Assembly: GCA_016213125.1 (NCBI GenBank)
Contig: JACRBR010000092.1
Coordinates: 1 to 10,618, forward strand
DNA: 10,618 bases
Source: Chloroflexota bacterium
GTDB taxonomy: Bacteria; Chloroflexota; Dehalococcoidia; DSTF01; JACRBR01
Direction: 5' to 3'
Part shown: positions 6,186 to 10,618 of the stretch, piece after piece
How the letters are laid out: each line of letters begins with the position of its first letter
How positions within the stretch are numbered: position 1 is the stretch's first letter
The notes under the pieces: generated by a model
The model's database searches: none
What the model was told of the DNA's origin: nothing
The model's input: only the letters and a program-made list of their open reading frames with translations
Translations under genes and position numbers: made by a program

Positions 6186-6214
6186 ACAGCCGGGGACGGC
6201 TGTTGCCACGTAGC
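6186..6214. repeat. REP-like hairpin plus flank, left half of an inverted pair
   Basis: ACAGCCG (6186-6192), loop GGGA, CGGCTGT (6197-6203) is a 7-bp hairpin. Two bases later comes CCACGTAGC (6206-6214), an exact inverted copy of 6272-6280. It has no coding potential and sits between two convergent genes. Confidence 0.45.
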
Positions 6215-6251
6215 TGTCCTTAACGCCGAACCGGACCGTATTGGTGCAACG

Positions 6252-6280
6252 CGCGGGCTGAAAAGCCCGCGGCTACGTGG
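6252..6280. repeat. REP-like hairpin with GAAA tetraloop plus flank, right half of an inverted pair
   Basis: CGCGGGCT (6252-6259), GAAA, AGCCCGCG (6264-6271) is a perfect 8-bp stem closed by a GNRA tetraloop. GCTACGTGG (6272-6280) abuts it and is the reverse complement of 6206-6214. The layout recalls paired REP elements. It may also act as a 3' barrier for the isomerase transcript, whose stop codon is about 35 bases away. Confidence 0.5.
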
Positions 6281-6313
6281 GTCTTCAAAAGGCCGCGCCA
6301 CGTGCGTGTGTCG

Positions 6314-7384
6314 TCAACTGTGAGACATTTGATCTTTGAGCCAGTCGAGGGCGCGGACCTCGGACGGGTCGGCGCCGTTGAGCAGGCCAAGGTAGTAGCT
6401 GGCGAAGTCTCCGAACTGGGTCCCCCACAGCATCTCTTCGAGAGCGGATGCTCCGGGCACGTCGACCACTTCCACGCCCACGCCGGCGCCCGTTAATTGC
6501 TGTCGTGTGAGTTCGATGCGGCGGGCGATGCGGGCGTGTACTGACTGCTGCCGGAGCAGCACGACGTGCAGGAGCGGGAGCAGCGCGGGAGGGGCACCGT
6601 AGCCCAGAGGGGCGTTGTGGTTCATCTCCGGCAGCTCCAATGCCACGCCCCACGACTTCGCGTTCTCGTTGGTCTGCGTGACCCAGCGGTAGGCGACCGG
6701 CATCAGGGCGTCGGCGCCGACGATCACCGGGAGCTTGCCGTGCAGGCGGCGCGCGAGCTGCTTCGCGGGGTTCGACGCCTCCGGGACGTCGCGGCCGACG
6801 GCCTCCACCAGCCCGCGCATGTGGCCGAGGGCGGCCGGAAGGCCGGGTGCCGTGTCGGGCAGCAAGCCGAGACGGCCCGCGATCGCGAGGAGCGTCGCAA
6901 AGCTCCAGCCGAGCGCTGCCCGGGGCTCGCCGCGCCATTCGTAAACGAGGGCAGGGACGCCGTGCTGACTGGCGAGGTCGAGCAGGCGGCCGCCCGTCGT
7001 TATGGCCATCGTTCGGGCACCGCGGTCGAGCGCCTGTTGCACCAGCGAGAGGACCTCTTCCGTATTCCCGCTGGCCGAGGAGGCGATGGCGAGCGTGTGC
7101 TCGCCGACATGGCCAGGAAGCCGGTAACCGCGCACGACCTCGATGGGGGTCGTCGCACCGAGCTCGATGGCGAGGGCGCGAAGCAGGCTGCCACCGATCG
7201 CGGAGCCGCCCATGCCGAGCACGGCGACCCGCCACAGGGCGGCGTAGTCCTCGGGCAGCGTAAGCGCCGCGGCGGCATCCCAGGCCTGGCGCACCTGTTC
7301 GGGCAGCGCGGCGATACGGCCGTACAGGCCGGACGGGTCGAGGCGATCGTACGTCTCGGTGGAATCGAGCGGGGAGGGCGTCAC
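6314..7384 (-). CDS. Bifunctional phosphoglucose/phosphomannose isomerase (SIS-domain type)
   Basis: A 356-residue cytoplasmic enzyme with two SIS domains, of the archaeal/bacterial PGI/PMI family rather than the classical Pgi. It interconverts glucose-6-phosphate or mannose-6-phosphate with fructose-6-phosphate. Seen: DPSGL near the N-terminus (16-20), GMGGSAIGG (57-65), the sugar-phosphate loop SSASGNTEE (102-110), TNENAK with Glu240, NHNA with His256, and a C-terminal LDWLK with Lys350. The Glu/His pair, 16 residues apart, matches the catalytic pair described for this family from memory. The loop usually reads SYSGNTEE; here Tyr is Ala. GTG 7384 is preferred because the family starts a few residues before its DP-x-G-L motif and a promoter ends 6 bases before it. 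ATG 7438 would add 18 residues with no ribosome-binding site. It diverges from the CoA-transferase and may feed envelope glycan synthesis. Confidence 0.88.
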   Translation of the reverse strand: MTPSPLDSTETYDRLDPSGLYGRIAALPEQVRQAWDAAAALTLPEDYAALWRVAVLGMGGSAIGGSLLRALAIELGATTPIEVVRGYRLPGHVGEHTLAIASSASGNTEEVLSLVQQALDRGARTMAITTGGRLLDLASQHGVPALVYEWRGEPRAALGWSFATLLAIAGRLGLLPDTAPGLPAALGHMRGLVEAVGRDVPEASNPAKQLARRLHGKLPVIVGADALMPVAYRWVTQTNENAKSWGVALELPEMNHNAPLGYGAPPALLPLLHVVLLRQQSVHARIARRIELTRQQLTGAGVGVEVVDVPGASALEEMLWGTQFGDFASYYLGLLNGADPSEVRALDWLKDQMSHS

Positions 7385-7390
7385 GCACCC

Positions 7391-7419
7391 GTTGTAGGTG
7401 ATGCCAGATCGGGCGTCAA
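7391..7419 (-). promoter_or_regulatory. Leaderless-type promoter of the isomerase gene
   Basis: TTGACG (7419-7414), a 17-base spacer and TACAAC (7396-7391), then exactly 6 bases to GTG 7384. The predicted first transcribed base is the G of the start codon. No Shine-Dalgarno is found. The geometry is identical to the promoter at 947-975. Confidence 0.6.
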
Positions 7420-7430
7420 TCGGGGAGACA

Positions 7431-7460
7431 TTGGACATGCGCCGCGCCGGGCGCGAGAAT
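7431..7460 (+). promoter_or_regulatory. Weak, possibly leaderless promoter of the CoA-transferase gene
   Basis: TTGGAC (7431-7436), 18 bases, GAGAAT (7455-7460), then 6 bases to ATG 7467. The -10 box lacks the usual first T, so this is weaker than the two minus-strand examples, but its spacing to the start codon is the same. Confidence 0.35.
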
Positions 7461-7466
7461 CTCGGC

Positions 7467-8684
7467 ATGCCAAAGCCGCTAGAGGGCATCCGCATCCTGG
7501 ATTTGACGATCTGGCAACAGGGGACGTACGCGACGGCCGTGCTCGCCGACCTCGGCGCGGATGTCATCAAGGTCGAAGAGCGCACGCACGGGGATCCCGG
7601 TCGCGGGGCGTGGGTCGCGCCCGGCAACGGGTTGAGCGCGTACTTCGAGGCCCACAACCGGGGCAAGCGATCGCTCGCGCTGGACCTGAAGCACCCGCGC
7701 GGGCGCGAAGCGCTTCTGAAGATGGCGGAATCCGCTGACGCGTTCGTGACGAACTTCCGGGCGCGGGCGATGCGCGACCTGCGGCTGGACTACCCCGACG
7801 TGGCAGCGGTGAACCCGCGCATCGTCTACGTGATGGCGTCGGGGTACGGGATCGCCGGCCCGGACGCGGACCTGGGCGCGTTCGACTTCCTGGCGCAGGG
7901 TCGCGGCGGCTTCGCCAGCACGAACGGCGAGCCAGACGACCCACCGATCCCGGCGCAAGTGCCGATCGCGGACCAGGTGGGGGCATTGCACGCGACGATC
8001 GCGGTGCTATCGGGCATCGCGTCGCGAGAGCGGACGGGCAAGGGTAGCCGGTGGGACACGTCGCTGCTGGGGAGCCAGCTCTCGCTGCAGTCGTTCGATA
8101 TCACGAGCTACCTGTTCACGCGACAACTGCGCGGGCGCCAGCACCGTGGGGGATCGCGGCCGTTCTGGAAGATCTACCAGGGCAGCGACGGCAAGTGGTT
8201 CGTCATCGGCATGCTACTGGAGCGCGCATGGCCCGAGGTGTGCCGGGAGATCGGCCGTCCGGAGCTGGTGACGGATGACCGCTTCAGCACATTCCGCAAG
8301 CGCATTGGCGACCACGCGAAGGACCTGATCGCAATCCTGGACGAGGTGTTCGCGACGGCGCCCGCTCGCGCATGGGTCGACCGGCTGAACAGCATCGGAA
8401 TGTTTTCGCAGATGGTGCAGTCGTATGACGAGCTCGAGTCCGACCCGCAGGTGCAGGCGAACGCGTACATCCACGACGTGCCGCGGGAGGGTGGAAGCCC
8501 GGTCCCCCTGGTGGGGACGGGGATCGCCGTGGGTGGCACACCGATGCGCATCGACCGGCTGGCGCCGCACCTGGGCGAACACACGGAGCAGGTGCTGCTG
8601 GAGGCCGGCTATTCGTGGGGCGAGATCGAGGCGCTGTGCCGGGATGGCGTCGCCGGGCCGGTGCACCATGACGAAGGCGCGTAG
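7467..8684 (+). CDS. CaiB/BaiF (class III) CoA-transferase
   Basis: A 405-residue cytoplasmic enzyme that moves CoA between acyl-CoA and a carboxylic acid through an enzyme-bound anhydride. It opens with the family signature PLEGIRILDLT (4-14), then GADVIKVEE (30-38), NRGKRSLALDLK (64-75), DAFVTNFRA (91-99), a Gly-rich loop QGRGGF (144-149) and PIADQVGALHA (166-176). Asp169 is the expected nucleophile by analogy with formyl-CoA transferase. The small domain follows, with KIYQGSDGKWFVIG around 245. Length is normal for the family. ATG 7467 fits the usual N-terminus; upstream in-frame ATGs at 7398 and 7437 would overlap the divergent isomerase start region. The family covers carnitine, oxalate, bile-acid, succinate/malate and 2-methylacyl substrates, and nothing here decides between them. 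It is followed after 6 bases by a phosphatase gene. Confidence 0.92.
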   Translation: MPKPLEGIRILDLTIWQQGTYATAVLADLGADVIKVEERTHGDPGRGAWVAPGNGLSAYFEAHNRGKRSLALDLKHPRGREALLKMAESADAFVTNFRARAMRDLRLDYPDVAAVNPRIVYVMASGYGIAGPDADLGAFDFLAQGRGGFASTNGEPDDPPIPAQVPIADQVGALHATIAVLSGIASRERTGKGSRWDTSLLGSQLSLQSFDITSYLFTRQLRGRQHRGGSRPFWKIYQGSDGKWFVIGMLLERAWPEVCREIGRPELVTDDRFSTFRKRIGDHAKDLIAILDEVFATAPARAWVDRLNSIGMFSQMVQSYDELESDPQVQANAYIHDVPREGGSPVPLVGTGIAVGGTPMRIDRLAPHLGEHTEQVLLEAGYSWGEIEALCRDGVAGPVHHDEGA

Positions 8685-8690
8685 GCGCAC

Positions 8691-9347
8691 ATGACATCGC
8701 GCCGGCTTATGGTGATCGTGCGGCATGCGGAATCTGAGCACCACGTGCGAAGGCTCACGGGCGGCTGGACCGATACGCCGCTTACAGAGGCAGGACACGA
8801 ACAGGCACGCGTACTGGCCGCCCGGCTGGCGGCCGAACTGGCCGGCCATCGCGTGTCGCTGTACTCGAGCGACCTCAAACGGGCAGCACAGACGGCGCAG
8901 CATATTGGGGAGGCGTTCGGAGAGGCGGTCGCGTTCGACCAGCGGCTGCGCGAACACAACAACGGCGCGGCAGCCAACATGACCATCGAAGCGGCAGCCG
9001 CTCGCTATCCCGAGACATGGGCGGTCAACGTGCCCCTCGACACACGGGCGTACGAGGGGGCGGAGACGCCACGGCAGTTCTACGAGCGCGCCGGCGCCTT
9101 CATCGACCAGATAGAGGCGGACGGTAGCGTGCCCGTCGTTGTCACACACGGTGGGACGATGATCTGCCTGGTTGCTCGCTGGCTGCGCTTGAGCGCGGAG
9201 ACGCTGCAACCGATCGGATTCTCGGCCCACACCACAAGCATCACCGTCCTGAGCGAAGACAGGCACGGTCGCCAGGTGGAGCGGCTGAACGATACTGCGC
9301 ACCTGTACGGGAGCGCTGGCCATGTCCGTATCGGAGACCTCGTGTAA
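8691..9347 (+). CDS. Histidine phosphatase superfamily protein (phosphoglycerate mutase-like)
   Basis: A 218-residue cytoplasmic protein. RHAE at 11-14 gives the phospho-accepting His12 (the usual RHG has Ala here). GWTDTPLTEAG (25-35), SSDLKRAAQTA (59-69) with Arg64, LREHNNG (86-92) with Glu88 as probable acid/base, and VTHGG (151-155) with His153 complete the active site. These are family features; the substrate could be a sugar phosphate, phosphoglycerate, nucleotide or cobalamin-pathway intermediate. Its start lies 6 bases after the CoA-transferase stop with only a weak AGG upstream, which points to co-transcription and perhaps translational coupling. A link to CoA-ester metabolism is only positional. 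Confidence 0.88.
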   Translation: MTSRRLMVIVRHAESEHHVRRLTGGWTDTPLTEAGHEQARVLAARLAAELAGHRVSLYSSDLKRAAQTAQHIGEAFGEAVAFDQRLREHNNGAAANMTIEAAAARYPETWAVNVPLDTRAYEGAETPRQFYERAGAFIDQIEADGSVPVVVTHGGTMICLVARWLRLSAETLQPIGFSAHTTSITVLSEDRHGRQVERLNDTAHLYGSAGHVRIGDLV

Positions 9348-9370
9348 CGGTGCGCCAGCGGCGGGCGAGC

Positions 9371-9376
9371 TACACT
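9371..9376 (+). promoter_or_regulatory. Candidate -10 box for the SDR gene
   Basis: TACACT keeps the key first, second and last bases of TATAAT and lies in the 70-base gap after the phosphatase gene. No convincing -35 box is present. Transcription from about 9383 would give a 35-base leader containing the ribosome-binding site. Read-through from the upstream genes is equally possible. Confidence 0.3.
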
Positions 9377-9404
9377 CGACGGGTATGGCGTGTCCACCGT
9401 GAGC

Positions 9405-9411
9405 GAGGAGG
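9405..9411 (+). promoter_or_regulatory. Strong ribosome-binding site that fixes the SDR start at GTG
   Basis: GAGGAGG lies 6 bases before GTG 9418. This selects the GTG although the conserved fold begins only around residue 22. Confidence 0.7.
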
Positions 9412-9417
9412 ACGCGA

Positions 9418-10269
9418 GTGACACCTGCCACCCAGCCACTCCCAGCGGTCCAGCCCGAACGTTCGGGCGAAGAACCGAGCCGCAGCGCGCTGATCACGGG
9501 CGCATCGTCAGGTATTGGCGCGGCGTTTGCGGACCGGCTCGCGCACGATGGCTACGATCTCATCCTCGTCGCGCGGAGGCGTGAGCGCCTCGAAGCGATG
9601 GCCGAGCACCTTCGCCGCGAAGAGGCCGTGAACGTCGACGTCCTGGCGGCGGACCTGACCGACCGGGGTGAGTTGCTGCTCGTCGAGCGGGCAGCGGAGA
9701 CGGCATCGCTTGAGATGATGGTGAACTGCGCGGGCGTCGCGGGATACATGCCATTTGTGACGCTGCCGGCGGACCAGGCGCAGTCGATGATCGCGCTGCA
9801 CATCGTCGCGCCCACGCGGCTCACGCGGGCGGCACTACCCGGGATGATCGAGCGCGGGCGCGGCGATGTGATCAACGTGTCCTCGGGGCTCGTCTTCAGC
9901 GCGGCGGCTCCGTCGCCTCCGCTGCCCCAACGCGCTGTATACGCGGCGGCGAAGTCGTACATCAATACCTTCACCGAGATTCTGGGGAACGAGCTGCGGG
10001 GAACCGGATTGCGCGTCCAGGCGCTATGTCCGGGCATCGTGCGGACGGAGTTTCACGAGGTCGCGGGCCATGACGTGTCTCACGTGCCGTTTATGCTCGA
10101 ACCTGAAGACGTTGTGACAGCATCTCTCGCCGGCCTCGATCTGGGCGAGATCGTGTGCATCCCGGGCCTCGAGGACGTATTGCGGCTCGCGGACCTGGAG
10201 CAGAGCCGCGGCCGGGTGTTCGAAGGTGCGCGCGGCGGCAAGATCGCGGAGCGCTATCAGCCAGAGTGA
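9418..10269 (+). CDS. Short-chain dehydrogenase/reductase (classical SDR, probably NADP(H))
   Basis: A 283-residue Rossmann-fold oxidoreductase. After a 22-residue Pro/Glu-rich extension come ALITGASSGIG (24-34, the TGxxxGxG nucleotide loop), an ARRRER run at 52-57 favouring NADP(H), Asp79, NCAG (103-106; NNAG in most relatives), VSSG (154-157) with Ser156, and YAAAK (175-179) with Tyr175 and Lys179. ALCPGIVRTEF (202-212) is the usual PG motif after the active site. The catalytic-tetrad Asn expected near 128 ('N' in the usual 'L-N-x-x-A' helix) is His128. The Ser-Tyr gap is 19 residues rather than the common 13, because of a Pro-rich insertion at 162-170. Family members reduce or oxidise carbonyl/hydroxyl groups of many small molecules; the substrate cannot be told. 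It follows the CoA-transferase/phosphatase pair by 70 bases. Confidence 0.92.
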   Translation: MTPATQPLPAVQPERSGEEPSRSALITGASSGIGAAFADRLAHDGYDLILVARRRERLEAMAEHLRREEAVNVDVLAADLTDRGELLLVERAAETASLEMMVNCAGVAGYMPFVTLPADQAQSMIALHIVAPTRLTRAALPGMIERGRGDVINVSSGLVFSAAAPSPPLPQRAVYAAAKSYINTFTEILGNELRGTGLRVQALCPGIVRTEFHEVAGHDVSHVPFMLEPEDVVTASLAGLDLGEIVCIPGLEDVLRLADLEQSRGRVFEGARGGKIAERYQPE

Positions 10270-10448
10270 CGGACGCACGCAGGGTTGTGCGGCTTGATGT
10301 TTGCGCCAGATCCCTTCGATCTAAGCATCACATTTGTTGCGCGTGGCCCGGGACGGACAAACCTCGCTCCGGCTGCCCGTATCTCGCTCAGGTCCGACGC
10401 GATGTCATGGCTGGAAACAGGGTAAGCAGCGCCTTCATGAGGAATTGG
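10270..10448. other. Intergenic spacer, no supported gene
   Basis: There are 179 bases between the SDR stop and the next start. The only structure seen is a weak 5-bp hairpin, AGATC/GATCT (10308-10322), without a T-run. No clear promoter was found, although one is expected for the downstream gene. Confidence 0.4.
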
Positions 10449-10618
10449 ATGAACCTTCGCAACGCAGCATTCGGAATCCTGGCAGGTATCGCCGTCACAT
10501 TCACGGCGTGGGCCAGTGCACCCGCGTCCCACGCCGATGAGTGGACCGTCGGGCAGGACTACGTCGACGCCACGCTGGACGCGGGTTACGCGCCGGACGG
10601 TACCGCGTTCTCAGGGAC
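10449..10618 (+). CDS. Exported protein of unknown function (N-terminus only, runs off right edge)
   Basis: 56 codons are open to the end of the window. MNLRNAAFGILAG begins a clear signal peptide: Arg4, a hydrophobic stretch to about residue 22, and a probable cleavage after Ser-His-Ala at 27-29. The mature start, DEWTVGQDYVDATLDAG, is acidic and was not recognised. GAGGA (10439-10443), 5 bases before ATG 10449, favours this start. In-frame ATGs at 10437 and 10407 would only lengthen the cytoplasmic side of the signal. It was too short to assign to a family, and no lipobox cysteine is seen, so it is secreted rather than a lipoprotein. Confidence 0.65.
   Translation, partial: MNLRNAAFGILAGIAVTFTAWASAPASHADEWTVGQDYVDATLDAGYAPDGTAFSG

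Noticed and set aside
6186..6280. CRISPR or insertion-sequence ends
   Set aside because: Only two dissimilar hairpins with one inverted 9-mer, no repeat-spacer periodicity and no transposase gene.
6566..7738. Long plus-strand open frame (390 codons) opposite the isomerase
   Set aside because: It is antisense to a gene with clear SIS-domain motifs; its translation is Arg/Gly/Ala-rich with no recognisable domain, a GC-driven shadow.
8214..9497. Long minus-strand open frame (427 codons) opposite the CoA-transferase end, phosphatase and SDR start
   Set aside because: It spans three well-supported plus-strand genes and their gaps; the His/Arg/Val-rich translation shows no motif.
10308..10322. 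Short hairpin AGATC/GATCT after the SDR gene as a terminator
   Set aside because: Only 5 bp with a 5-base loop and no T-run; too weak to call.
10257..10532. Minus-strand frame of 91 codons near the right edge
   Set aside because: It overlaps the signal-peptide gene on the opposite strand and the end of the SDR; no ribosome-binding site or family signal.

Overview
This is a high-GC window (by eye well over 60 percent G+C) from a bacterial chromosome, with tightly packed genes. The gene set is a non-canonical EF-G paralogue, a LytR-CpsA-Psr protein, an archaeal/bacterial-type SIS-domain phosphoglucose/phosphomannose isomerase, a CaiB/BaiF CoA-transferase and a secreted protein with thrombospondin type 3 calcium repeats. 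Together with promoters that appear to put the transcription start on the start codon, this fits Chloroflexota (Dehalococcoidia-like lineages) or another deep Terrabacteria group. That placement is inference; no rRNA or marker gene is present to fix it.

Layout. 1-940 (-): a secreted calcium-binding-repeat protein, cut by the left edge and easily missed because it starts with GTG. 1109-3175 (+): the EF-G-2-like GTPase, diverging from the first gene and closed by a GC-rich hairpin. 3260-4482 (-): three tandem small genes encoding diverged copies of one roughly 100-residue, NTF2-like protein. They lie behind a near-consensus promoter and a leader able to pair with the first ribosome-binding site. 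4613-6070 (+): a membrane-anchored LytR-CpsA-Psr protein with a C-terminal LytR_C domain, followed by an intrinsic terminator and two REP-like palindromes. 6314-7384 (-): the sugar-phosphate isomerase. 7467-8684 (+) and 8691-9347 (+): a class III CoA-transferase and a histidine phosphatase, 6 bases apart and probably co-transcribed. 9418-10269 (+): a short-chain dehydrogenase/reductase. 10449 to the right edge (+): the start of another exported protein.

Function. Most genes are housekeeping or general metabolism: translation GTPase, cell-envelope polymer ligation, hexose-phosphate interconversion, acyl-CoA activation and redox. The isomerase and the LCP protein could both serve envelope glycan synthesis, but they are convergent and not one operon. 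No mobile element, CRISPR array, tRNA or rRNA is visible.

Most distinctive points: (1) the tandem triplet of small paralogues with a self-complementary leader; (2) promoters whose -10 box ends exactly 6 bases before a GTG or ATG, implying leaderless translation; (3) an EF-G paralogue with Tyr in place of the catalytic His; (4) an interrupted TSP3 repeat in the left-edge protein. None amounts to a demonstrated new system. The triplet is the best candidate for something undescribed.
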